Of a stretch of 10,593 nt of DNA, positions 1 through 6,981 are shown piece by piece. Under the pieces are notes generated by a model. The model was not told the DNA's origin and did not search any database. It was given only the letters and a program-made list of their open reading frames with translations. Within the stretch, counting starts at the first letter, position 1, and each line of letters begins with the position of its first letter. The stretch comes from Candidatus Zhuqueibacterota bacterium (GTDB lineage: Bacteria; Zhuqueibacterota; Zhuqueibacteria; Residuimicrobiales; Krinioviventaceae): assembly GCA_003854995.1 (NCBI GenBank), contig RQOI01000184.1, positions 1 to 10,593 on the forward strand. Reading direction: 5' to 3'. Made by a program: the position numbers and the translations under genes.

Positions 1-716
1 CCATTGCCGGTGTCCCAGATCCAATGCCAATCGTAATGCAAATTCGCCCGCCGCAAGGGCTGCAAAGCCGCAGGACCTGTCCAGAGATTATAGTCAACGG
101 ATGCCGGGATCAGCTGCGGCCCGCGAACCTTGCCGATCGATTCCCGACGTTTGAACCAGAGGCCATGCGCCCACTTGACCTTGCCCAGATGTCCTTCATC
201 TAAATAGTTCTTGAAGGCGCGCATGCCGACATCGGAGCGATTTTGTGTGCCGCTTTGGACAATTTTATCGTGTTTTCGCGCCGCCTCGACGAGCGCTCGG
301 CCTTCACTGATATTGTGAGAGACCGGCTTTTCAACATAAACGTCTTTGCCGGCCTGTATCGCCCAGATCGCTGCCAATGAATGCCAATGGTTGGGCGTGG
401 CGATCACCACGACATCGATATCCTGCTGATCTAAAAGCGCGCGCATGTCCTGATATTTTCGCACCGTTTCGCCGTTCATCTTAAAGGCTGCTTCGGCTTT
501 GTCCATTATTTCGCTGTCCGCATCGCACACCGCCACCACGCGAACGCCGGCCAATTTGTGAAAATCGTGAATGTGCTGCTCGCCTTTGCTGCGATGTCCA
601 ATGACGCCCACGCGGATTTCATCGTTGGCGCCCAGTACGCGCGACCATGATGCCACCGTCGATGTCGCCACAACACCGAGTGCTGTTTTCTGCATAAAAT
701 TTCTTCGCGTCATCAT
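1..716 (-). CDS. Gfo/Idh/MocA-family oxidoreductase, Tat-exported, C-terminus cut by window edge
   Basis: Partial gene of 238 visible codons, running off the left edge. Its start is the ATG at 716, with AAGAGG eight bases upstream; a second ATG follows immediately. The N-terminus has a twin-arginine signal (TRRNFMQK, residues 3-10) and a short hydrophobic stretch, so the folded enzyme is probably exported. Residues about 34-150 form the NAD(P)-binding Rossmann domain: GVIGHRSKG (37-45), where the usual middle glycine is Arg42, then VVVIATPNHWH (102-112) and the hallmark EKP (129-131). The tail NLHYDWHWIWDTGNG is typical of the sugar-related Gfo/Idh/MocA and GH109-like group. Such proteins oxidise or epimerise sugars, or hydrolyse glycosides by an NAD-dependent route. 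The substrate cannot be read from this fragment. Family call is firm; exact reaction unknown. Confidence 0.93.
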   Translation of the reverse strand, partial: MMTRRNFMQKTALGVVATSTVASWSRVLGANDEIRVGVIGHRSKGEQHIHDFHKLAGVRVVAVCDADSEIMDKAEAAFKMNGETVRKYQDMRALLDQQDIDVVVIATPNHWHSLAAIWAIQAGKDVYVEKPVSHNISEGRALVEAARKHDKIVQSGTQNRSDVGMRAFKNYLDEGHLGKVKWAHGLWFKRRESIGKVRGPQLIPASVDYNLWTGPAALQPLRRANLHYDWHWIWDTGN

Positions 717-836
717 TTGGTTAACCTCTTGTTTATTTCCTGTCGTATGACCAGGCTTGGCTGTTGAGCACCTATCGGCAGACGCTGCTGTATAAAATAT
801 TAAACGCTAAAGTGCCGAATTGGTTCTGCACTGTCA

Positions 837-872
837 GTCATAGAATATGACGTAATTAATATTGAATTTCAA
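837..872 (-). promoter_or_regulatory. Candidate promoter with overlapping palindrome upstream of the Gfo/Idh/MocA gene
   Basis: Reading the minus strand, TTGAAA (872-867) is followed after 17 bases by CATATT (849-844), a plausible -35/-10 pair. The -10 lies inside a perfect inverted repeat, GTCATA-GAA-TATGAC (837-851), placed where a repressor could block initiation. The implied leader is about 120 bases long. This is pattern matching only: promoter consensus in this lineage is uncertain and the -10 matches at four of six bases. Confidence 0.3.
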
Positions 873-913
873 ATACTTTTTTCATCCAAAGCCATTTTCT
901 TGCAACGCCGGTG

Positions 914-953
914 AAAAAAGCGCGCAGAGCGAAAGCCGGTGTTCCGCTGCGCG
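914..953 (-). terminator. Intrinsic terminator after the metalloprotease gene
   Basis: On the minus strand, 25 bases after the protease stop codon, CGCGCAG (953-947) pairs with CTGCGCG (927-921). Two further base pairs are possible across a small bulge. The stem is followed one base later by six Ts (919-914). GC-rich stem plus U-tract is the standard Rho-independent form. It separates the der/protease transcript from the Gfo/Idh/MocA gene. Confidence 0.75.
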
Positions 954-977
954 GTTCTCCAGGCTGAGGCCACTTTG

Positions 978-2723
978 CTAATGAATGACAGCAATTTTCC
1001 CCGGCTTGATGCTCTGGCCGGCATCGATGAAGATCAGGTAAATGCCAGAACCGACGATCTCTCCGTCGTCATTTGTGCCATCCCAGATAAAGGCAAAGTC
1101 ACCGTTCCGCGCCGAATCGAACCGATCCGAATGCGAATGCACGACGCGGCCAGCCTCATCGATGATATGATAATTGATCTCTCTCGTCTTTTCCGTCAGG
1201 CGGATGTCGATGGCCAGGCCGCTGCTCTGGGCAGCCGGCTGAAAGGGATTTGGGTGAATGTTGCGAATGCCGGCCGTCATGCCGATCACCTGTCCCAGGC
1301 TCAGATGAATAGAGTAAATTTCCTCAGTGTGCGTATCGCCATTGGCCGGCATGTGTACATTGGTCGGGATGAGACAGATATCCTGCGATGCACTGACATC
1401 GGATAACAGCACGCTGGCGTTTCCGGCTGAGCGGATTGTCCGGGCTTGCCCAGTCACCGGATCTTTTATGACTGAATGGAGCCAATGCGTCGGTGATTGC
1501 AGTGCTGGGGTTATCAATAGATTGCCAAATGTGGTCGGGGTTATTTCGATATAGTGGGCGCTCAGAAAAGCTGTTTTGTCAGAGAATCCGAGCGTTTCTT
1601 CGATTTCATAGATTTGATCAGCCTGCACGAGCGGATACATCGCACCTTCCGGATAATAGAGTTCAGGCGCCGCGCGCATCCCTGTGAAATAATTCCAGAC
1701 CATATGGTCAGCCAACTCGCTTTTAAAACTGCTGCCGTATTGCCCCAGCGCGCTGTCCAGCGCCTCCCACAATCCTTTCGTGGCGAACTCTGTCCACAGC
1801 GTCTTTATAATCTCGGCGCCGTATTTTGTCTCCAGCATGTGATAAAAAATGCAGGCGCCATATTCATGCAGACCGTTGAAGGTGTGAAACGACTTGTTCA
1901 GATTGGTCATATAATGGGGCAGATATTGCAGATAATCATTGATCTCTTCATAGGCATAGTCCTCCATCCAGGTGGCCGTGCCCTCGAACAGCCAGCGAGC
2001 GTCAATCTCGCTGGTGGTAAAACAGCGGAATCCCAGTTGCACCATGTGAAAAAACTCGTGCGCGGCGGTCACCAGCATGCCGTCTACACCTTTGGTGTAG
2101 GTGATTGTGAACTCGTTGTCCATGCTGATATAGCTGGTATAGCCATGCGGATATTTTTCACCAAGTGCCGGGCTTTCCGGCGTCGACATGCCGTATCCGC
2201 CAACAGAATAGATATAAACATCGTATTCCGGTTCAAGCGGATCATCGATGGGAGGAGGATCGAAGCCAAGTCCATTGATGATGGTATCATAGACCTGATC
2301 ATAGGCCAACGCACATTGGGTGATAAAAGTGTCCGCGGCAGCGTTCTCGCCTTCATCAGTATAATGTATCTTAAATAGCCCTGCAGGGCTGGTTTGCGCA
2401 AGCGGCAAATTATCGGGCCGATAGAGCACTTTTTGCAGCATCTCTTTGTCGCGGCCAAAACTTGTGTCCAGCAGCGACCGGGCCTCCATCATGAGGGCCG
2501 TGCCCATTCGAGATATCGGACGCGGGAGCTTTTGGTATCTCACGGGCAATTCGTCATGATTTCTGCATGCCATGAGCTGATAAGCGATGAACTCGGCGTG
2601 GCTGATGCTCCCGGACTGATAGTCGCTCTGCAAGACTTGCTGCAGGGACGACTGATCCCCGAGGACAGTTGCGGTCACGAGCGCGAACCAGATCGTGAGC
2701 CATTTTAGACATTTATTTGCCAT
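978..2723 (-). CDS. Secreted HExxH metalloprotease (MXAN_6640-like) with C-terminal FlgD-like/T9SS-like tail
   Basis: 581 aa from the ATG at 2723. The frame stays open further upstream but that part overlaps der, while this ATG begins a good signal peptide (MANKCLKWLTIWFALVTATVLG). No strong Shine-Dalgarno sequence is visible; the start lies 13 bases after the der stop, so translation may be coupled. The catalytic motif is HEFFH at residues 222-226. A likely third zinc ligand, Glu247, lies in LFEGTATWMED, giving a gluzincin arrangement like that of MXAN_6640-type putative metalloproteases. The last about 94 residues (from NIHPNPFQP, near 488) contain IIDEAGRVV, FIWDGTNDDGEIVGSGIY and a basic end. 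This matches the FlgD-Ig/Por-type tails that FCB bacteria use on exported proteins. It is probably a surface or secreted peptidase; substrate unknown. An intrinsic terminator follows. Confidence 0.85.
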   Translation of the reverse strand: MANKCLKWLTIWFALVTATVLGDQSSLQQVLQSDYQSGSISHAEFIAYQLMACRNHDELPVRYQKLPRPISRMGTALMMEARSLLDTSFGRDKEMLQKVLYRPDNLPLAQTSPAGLFKIHYTDEGENAAADTFITQCALAYDQVYDTIINGLGFDPPPIDDPLEPEYDVYIYSVGGYGMSTPESPALGEKYPHGYTSYISMDNEFTITYTKGVDGMLVTAAHEFFHMVQLGFRCFTTSEIDARWLFEGTATWMEDYAYEEINDYLQYLPHYMTNLNKSFHTFNGLHEYGACIFYHMLETKYGAEIIKTLWTEFATKGLWEALDSALGQYGSSFKSELADHMVWNYFTGMRAAPELYYPEGAMYPLVQADQIYEIEETLGFSDKTAFLSAHYIEITPTTFGNLLITPALQSPTHWLHSVIKDPVTGQARTIRSAGNASVLLSDVSASQDICLIPTNVHMPANGDTHTEEIYSIHLSLGQVIGMTAGIRNIHPNPFQPAAQSSGLAIDIRLTEKTREINYHIIDEAGRVVHSHSDRFDSARNGDFAFIWDGTNDDGEIVGSGIYLIFIDAGQSIKPGKIAVIH

Positions 2724-2736
2724 GAATTTGCAGCTG

Positions 2737-4050
2737 CTATTGATTCTTTTTCCGAAATGACATTCTAATTGGCACGCCCAGAAAGCCAAATTGTTCCCGC
2801 AGTTTTTTTTCCAAATAGTAGCGATAATTCTTTTGAATACCCTTGGGTTCATTGGTAAAAAAGGCGAACAGCGGCGGTTTGGTTTTAATTTGAGTGACAT
2901 AATTAATTTTCACCCATTTTGAACCGAATGCCGGTGGATGATGTTGCGCAATTGCCGCGGCGAGAAATTTGTTCAGTTCGGCAGTGGTCACTGTTCGGCG
3001 GCGCTCTTCATCCACAGCGATCGCCATTTCAATGATCTTGAAGATACGCTGCCTCGTCAGCGCCGAGACGAACACGACGGGGATGTAGGCCAGGTCCCGC
3101 ATCTGCTCCTGCATCTCGATCTGGGATCGCCGCGCTGTCATGCTGTCTTTTTCGATCAGATCCCACTTGTTCACCGCCAACACAATCCCCTTTCCCAGAT
3201 CGATCGCCAGTGCGAGTACTTTTTTGTCCTGATCGGTCAGAGGTTCTGTAGCGTCAATCATCACCACTGCGACATCGCAACGCTGCAGCGCATTGACCGA
3301 TCGAACCGTGCTGAAATATTCGACGTCCTCAGTCACCTTTGATCGCCTTCGCAAACCAGCGGTATCGATGAGAACAATGTCCCGTCCGCTCACCCTGACC
3401 TGCGTATCAATGGCATCGCGCGTCGTTCCGGCGATTTCCGTCACAATGAGTTTATCCTGGCCAAGAATGGCATTGATGAACGATGATTTGCCGGTATTCG
3501 GTCGACCGACGACGGCAAGACGAAGATGATCATCGCGCGCTTCAATTTGTTCGCGTTTCGGAAGCAAAGCCACAACCGCATCTAAAAAATCGCCAATTGC
3601 TCGACTGCTCAGCGCGGATATCGGGTGCGGTTCGCCAACGCCCAGGCGATAGAAATCGTACACATCCTGCTCGCGACTTTCATTATCAACTTTATTGACA
3701 CCGAGAATGAGCGGCACGCCGGAACGCTGCAAAATCGAACTGATCTCCTCATCCAGAGGCGAGATGCCCATCACATCGGTGAGAAATATAATGACATCCG
3801 CTTCATTTATGGCATGCTTGATCTGCTCGCGGATGGCCTTTTCAAAAACATCATCAGTTGTCGGCACATAGCCGCCCGTATCCAGGAGCTCAAACTCAAC
3901 GCCTGCCCACTCCGCTGCGGCATACTTGCGATCACGCGTCACGCCCGGCTGGTCGTCCACAATGGCTTCGCGCTTGCCGATGATGCGGTTGAACAGGGTC
4001 GACTTGCCGACATTCGGTCGGCCCAAAATAGCCACAATAGGTTTCTTCAT
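2737..4050 (-). CDS. der: Ribosome-assembly GTPase Der (EngA)
   Basis: 437 aa, the usual Der length, with the start set at the ATG at 4050 (MKKPIVAILGRPNVGKS). The 24 upstream codons in frame are not conserved-looking. Two tandem GTPase domains are visible. Domain 1 has GRPNVGKS (10-17), DTGG (57-60) and NKVD (119-122). Domain 2 has GRPNTGKS (182-189), DTAG (229-232) and NKWD (294-297). A C-terminal KH-like domain (about 350-437) has the typical GSKWVKINYVTQ and PPLFAFF segments. Der binds the 50S subunit and is needed for its late maturation; it acts in the cytoplasm and is generally essential. It follows the TPR/SLH gene by 128 bases and precedes the protease by 13. The 4051-4178 gap is AT-rich and may hold its own promoter, but none is convincing. 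All key residues are intact. Confidence 0.98.
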   Translation of the reverse strand: MKKPIVAILGRPNVGKSTLFNRIIGKREAIVDDQPGVTRDRKYAAAEWAGVEFELLDTGGYVPTTDDVFEKAIREQIKHAINEADVIIFLTDVMGISPLDEEISSILQRSGVPLILGVNKVDNESREQDVYDFYRLGVGEPHPISALSSRAIGDFLDAVVALLPKREQIEARDDHLRLAVVGRPNTGKSSFINAILGQDKLIVTEIAGTTRDAIDTQVRVSGRDIVLIDTAGLRRRSKVTEDVEYFSTVRSVNALQRCDVAVVMIDATEPLTDQDKKVLALAIDLGKGIVLAVNKWDLIEKDSMTARRSQIEMQEQMRDLAYIPVVFVSALTRQRIFKIIEMAIAVDEERRRTVTTAELNKFLAAAIAQHHPPAFGSKWVKINYVTQIKTKPPLFAFFTNEPKGIQKNYRYYLEKKLREQFGFLGVPIRMSFRKKNQ

Positions 4051-4178
4051 TTCGATTCCGATAAAATTCGCACGTGATGCAAGGCTGTTGCGGATTGAAG
4101 ATAGCTGTCTTATGCCGGCCAATATAAGAAAAAATAAAGACTATGAAAAATGGTATCTCGGCATAGATGACCTGACTA

Positions 4179-5312
4179 TCAGAGCGAAGCGTTCAGATAC
4201 CCCTGCAAATTTCTCAAAGCGAGCAGCGCATCAAAACCGGATACCGCCCCATCCAGATCAAACCGATCGCTCCTCACCGGCGCCGGCATGATCTCGTATT
4301 CGGTCACAAAACGGATGGCATTGTAGGCGTAATGCGTCCGCTTGACATCGGCGTAATTCGAGGGCGTATGAATGAATGCCGTATAGAGAGAATGGTTGCC
4401 CGTGACTTGAATGACGATATTCTGCAGCGTCATGGCAAGATTCGCGCGTTGCAGCAATTCATCCGGTCGGAATGAGCTGTCAGTATAGACATCCATGCCG
4501 CCGGCGCGCACCGCATCTTTGATCCAGACCTCGGCCCAATGTCCCTTGATATCGGAAATGACGTCGGCGCTGCGAATTCTCTTGTCGTCTTCCTCTTTGA
4601 ATCGTTGACTCTTTCCTCCCGCATAATTTGGATTCTGCCGACGCATGGTCGCCACAATATCAAATTCAGCGACGAGCAGAACGGCCAGATCCGCGCGAGT
4701 TATTCTTTCCAGCTGCAATATCGTGTCGCCGACAGCCGTGCGCGGTGAAATGAGTTGATAATTGTTGATATAAATTATTTGATCCTCTGCCTGCGGCGCA
4801 AACCGCTCGCCTTGTGCTGAGACCTTGCGATAGAGGTCTTTCGCCTGCTCCAGGTCCCGATTTTCGACTAAAGCCCGCGCCTTGAAATATAGCGCCTCTT
4901 CGTCGAGAGGTCGCATCTTCAAGGCGGCATCAAAGGCCTGCATCGCCCGCTCAAACCATGCCTCTGGTTTGCTCTCCGCCAGCACGCGGCCCAGGACAAC
5001 CCGCGCATCGAACGACTTTTCATCCAGTTTGACCGCTTTTTCAGCATATTCGACCGCTTTGTCCGGCTGATTTTTCATCGCCAGGACGAGCGCCGCTCCG
5101 GCGTAACCATTGGCGTAATGAGGTGCAACTTTAATGGCGCGTTGAAATGCTTTCGCCGCATTCTCCCAGTCTTCCTGCTCGAGCGCGGCGAGACCGGCTT
5201 TATAATGGTCTTCGGCCGAGATTCGATCCGCTGGGCGCACCGAGTCGACTCGAGAACATCTCATTGTCAGGAAGAGCGTGAGCATGAAAAGATACACTGC
5301 GCAACTCTTCAT
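4179..5312 (-). CDS. TPR-repeat protein with SLH domains, probable lipoprotein
   Basis: 377 aa from the ATG at 5312, which has GGAG six bases upstream; an in-frame TTG at 5324 is less likely because it overlaps that site. The N-terminus is a short hydrophobic signal ending LFLTMRC. Cys19 could be lipidated, although Arg before it is atypical for a lipobox. Residues about 33-165 hold roughly four tetratricopeptide repeats (for example HYKAGLAALEQEDWENAAKAF and AVEYAEKAVKLDEKS). The C-terminal half has SLH-like units. ITRADLAVLL looks like the tail of one, SDIKGHWAEVWIKDAVRAG...FRPDELLQRANLAMTLQ is a complete one, and YADVKRTHYAYNAIRFVTEYEIM is a divergent third. SLH units bind cell-wall or envelope polymers, while TPRs bind proteins, so a periplasmic or outer-membrane scaffold is likely. 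It is first of three minus-strand genes and divergent from the sigma operon. Specific role unknown. Confidence 0.85.
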   Translation of the reverse strand: MKSCAVYLFMLTLFLTMRCSRVDSVRPADRISAEDHYKAGLAALEQEDWENAAKAFQRAIKVAPHYANGYAGAALVLAMKNQPDKAVEYAEKAVKLDEKSFDARVVLGRVLAESKPEAWFERAMQAFDAALKMRPLDEEALYFKARALVENRDLEQAKDLYRKVSAQGERFAPQAEDQIIYINNYQLISPRTAVGDTILQLERITRADLAVLLVAEFDIVATMRRQNPNYAGGKSQRFKEEDDKRIRSADVISDIKGHWAEVWIKDAVRAGGMDVYTDSSFRPDELLQRANLAMTLQNIVIQVTGNHSLYTAFIHTPSNYADVKRTHYAYNAIRFVTEYEIMPAPVRSDRFDLDGAVSGFDALLALRNLQGYLNASL

Positions 5313-5431
5313 CGATATCTCCAAAAAACCAACCTGTCGAGATCTTGTCTTGAATTTAACAAACCAGCGCTAATTATCAACTCTATTTTCGAAAATTGAT
5401 ATCGCATCCTGAAAAGAATTCAGTTTGAAAT
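5313..5431. promoter_or_regulatory. Divergent control region between the TPR/SLH gene and the ECF sigma operon
   Basis: This 119-base AT-rich spacer must drive both directions. It contains two inverted repeats: TATCAA (5375-5380) with TTGATA (5396-5401), and CTGAA-AAGAA-TTCAG (5409-5423) just before the putative sigma start. On the minus strand TTGATA (5380-5375) and TAAATT (5358-5353) are 16 bases apart and could be a weak promoter for the TPR/SLH gene. No clear ECF-type GGAACTT/GTC pair was found on the plus strand, so autoregulation is not shown. Confidence 0.35.
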
Positions 5432-6106
5432 ATGCCGCAATTGTTTAGATTGTATGATCATAAACCAAGAACATTTTTTTTATTGGGACGTTTTACTGTA
5501 AAAATCGAGTTTTCGAACTTGCGCGACGTGGAAAATGAACGATTAGCTCAGCTCATTGATGCCAGCAAACAAGGTGACAATGACGCGATGACAAAACTGA
5601 TTAATACTTTTGCGTCATCGGTGCACAATCTCATTTTTTCCATCATTCATGATCGTTCGATCGTTGAAGATCTGGCGCAGGAAACATTTGTGCGAATGTT
5701 TCTATCCATTCACCATTACGAATTCAGAGCGCCGTTTCGATCGTGGCTATTCCGAATAGCCGTTAACTTGTGCCGCGATCATTTGCGCAAGAAAAAAGTC
5801 CGAAAAATCGTCACACGCTTTCAAGTCGATCAGGAGACCGGAGAAGAACAAAACTTTACGGATGAAGACCAGGATCCGAGTGCAGCAATAAACGAGAGCG
5901 AACAGACTCGACTGATCACAGATGCATTAGCAAAACTGCCCGAATCGTCGCGGCTCGTCTTTGTTCTCCGGGAAATGAAAGATTTGACGTATGAAGAGAT
6001 AGCAGCGACGCTCAAGTGGAAAATAGGTACGGTGAAATCAAGGCTATTTCGGGCGCGCCGTGAATTGGCGGAAATTCTTGGCCCGAGGTTGGAGGATTTA
6101 CGATGA
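5432..6106 (+). CDS. ECF-subfamily RNA polymerase sigma-70 factor (RpoE/SigW-like)
   Basis: 224 aa from the ATG at 5432. No good ribosome site precedes it, and the first about 35 residues lack family features. The GTG at 5528 (ENERLAQLIDASKQGDNDAM, 192 aa) or TTG at 5519 would give the typical ECF length, so the start is uncertain. Sigma region 2 spans about 52-120, including the core-binding segment VEDLAQETFVRMF and the promoter-melting/-10 segment SWLFRIAVNLCRDHLRKKK. Region 4 spans about 162-213, with LPESSRLVFVLREMKDLTYEEIA and the helix-turn-helix ending IGTVKSRLFRARREL. There is no region 1 or 3, as expected for the ECF class. The stop overlaps the start of the downstream anti-sigma gene (ATGA), so the two proteins are co-translated. 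It directs RNA polymerase to stress promoters when released from the anti-sigma. Confidence 0.95.
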   Translation: MPQLFRLYDHKPRTFFLLGRFTVKIEFSNLRDVENERLAQLIDASKQGDNDAMTKLINTFASSVHNLIFSIIHDRSIVEDLAQETFVRMFLSIHHYEFRAPFRSWLFRIAVNLCRDHLRKKKVRKIVTRFQVDQETGEEQNFTDEDQDPSAAINESEQTRLITDALAKLPESSRLVFVLREMKDLTYEEIAATLKWKIGTVKSRLFRARRELAEILGPRLEDLR

Positions 6107-6558
6107 GACACCACAAGATCAAAAAGAAATTGTCCGAATTTTTAGACGGCCGGTTATCATCGAATGAGGATAAAATGATTAAAGAGCATCTGGCACACTG
6201 CCAGGCATGCCAGGCTACGCTCAATTCTTTCCGCCAGCTCCGTCGGTGCAAAGAAGCAGACTATGAAATGAATCCCTTCTTTGCCCAACGCGTTCTCGCT
6301 CTTGTCAGGGCGCGTCGCTCCGAGGGATTCTGGCAGGTGTTTGATTTTATACCGCGCCCGGTCATTGTGACAGGTCTGGTCCTCTCAGTCATCACGCTGA
6401 CGATCTTTGCCACTCCCCTCTACCAACTGACAAATGACCGGAATGGCTCGGAGCTCGCAATGCTCTATGCAGAATCAAACGAGATGGTCCCGGTGACGGA
6501 TGACCAGGCATTGGCAATCGTCTTTCAGGCGCAAGAAGCAAATGCGACAGGAGAATAG
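6103..6558 (+). CDS. Membrane-anchored zinc-binding anti-sigma factor (zf-HC2/ZAS family)
   Basis: 151 aa. The ATG overlaps the sigma stop codon by ATGA, and GGAGG sits seven bases upstream (6091-6095), a near-ideal ribosome site. Residues 5-45 form the anti-sigma domain: KKLSEFLDGRLSS followed by the zinc motif H29-x3-C33-x2-C36 (HLAHCQAC), as in RsrA/ChrR-type ZAS domains. A single transmembrane helix lies at about 86-107 (PVIVTGLVLSVITLTIFATPLY). A short extracytoplasmic tail of about 44 residues with no recognised fold follows. The cytoplasmic zinc domain would sequester the sigma factor encoded just upstream. The membrane topology suggests release through an envelope signal, either by proteolysis or by contact with the next gene's product. 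The H-C-C cluster also makes redox or zinc control possible; the sequence does not decide between them. Confidence 0.9.
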   Translation: MRHHKIKKKLSEFLDGRLSSNEDKMIKEHLAHCQACQATLNSFRQLRRCKEADYEMNPFFAQRVLALVRARRSEGFWQVFDFIPRPVIVTGLVLSVITLTIFATPLYQLTNDRNGSELAMLYAESNEMVPVTDDQALAIVFQAQEANATGE

Positions 6559-6561
6559 AAC

Positions 6562-6948
6562 ATGACGCCTTCGAAAAAAATTGCCATCCTGAGCTTCATC
6601 ACGGTCTTCATCGCCGGAATCGCCGTCGGAGTTGTGCTGGAGGATCTGGTCTTTGATAAAAAGCAGGCGGACCGCAGGAAAGGTGATCCAAATGATTTTC
6701 TGTTCGCCAAGCTCACACAAGAGCTGTCATTGACCACTGCACAGCAGGACAGTCTGAGAAGCATGCTCGATAAAATCAAAGAGGAGCACAGAAAACTGAA
6801 TAGAAAACGATTCGAGAATTTCGAACAAATTCGCCTGAAATTCGACCAAGAGTTTCGCAAAATCCTCGATGAAAAACAGATGACTCGATATGACGAAATG
6901 ATGCAGGAATTTGAGACCAGACGAAAAAAGCATCCGCAACCGCGTTAA
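6562..6948 (+). CDS. Membrane-anchored Spy/CpxP-like LTxxQ protein (periplasmic heavy-metal-sensor type)
   Basis: 128 aa, starting three bases after the anti-sigma stop, with GGAG eight bases before the ATG. One N-terminal hydrophobic segment (about 7-27, IAILSFITVFIAGIAVGVVLE) is likely an uncleaved anchor, leaving an extracytoplasmic, highly charged, all-helical region. Two LTxxQ-type motifs are visible: LTTAQ at 57-61 and the variant LDEKQ at 102-106. They are separated by a long charged helix (KIKEEHRKLNRKRFENFEQIRLKF). This is the layout of Spy, CpxP, ZraP and the CnrX/'periplasmic heavy metal sensor' group, which bind misfolded proteins or metals. Its place as third gene of a sigma/anti-sigma operon recalls CnrY-CnrX-CnrH, where CnrX is the sensor. 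A sensing or chaperone role is inferred. No obvious metal-ligand cluster was seen (no Cys, and His only at 76 and 124). Confidence 0.78.
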   Translation: MTPSKKIAILSFITVFIAGIAVGVVLEDLVFDKKQADRRKGDPNDFLFAKLTQELSLTTAQQDSLRSMLDKIKEEHRKLNRKRFENFEQIRLKFDQEFRKILDEKQMTRYDEMMQEFETRRKKHPQPR

Positions 6949-6981
6949 AAAAGCGAGGATCCTTCATCCTCGCTTTTTTTT
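6949..6981. terminator. Bidirectional intrinsic terminator between convergent operons
   Basis: GCGAGGAT (6953-6960) pairs perfectly with ATCCTCGC (6966-6973) around the loop CCTTC. Eight Ts follow on the plus strand (6974-6981), and an A-run precedes (6947-6952), which gives a U-tract on the minus strand. It closes the sigma operon, whose last stop is at 6946-6948, and equally the kinase gene coming from the other side. The kinase stop codon (6980-6982) lies in the T-run. Confidence 0.9.

Noticed and set aside
939..2708. Several plus-strand open frames opposite the protease gene
   Set aside because: They are antisense shadows of a well-supported coding region and show no recognisable domains.
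2724..2900. Upstream extension of the protease reading frame into der
   Set aside because: The 59 codons overlap the conserved KH domain of der and precede a clear signal peptide starting at 2723.
4111..4165. TATGCCG/CGGCATA inverted repeat between the TPR/SLH gene and der as a terminator or riboswitch
   Set aside because: Seven-base arms with a 41-base AT-rich loop and no U-tract; not convincing as either.
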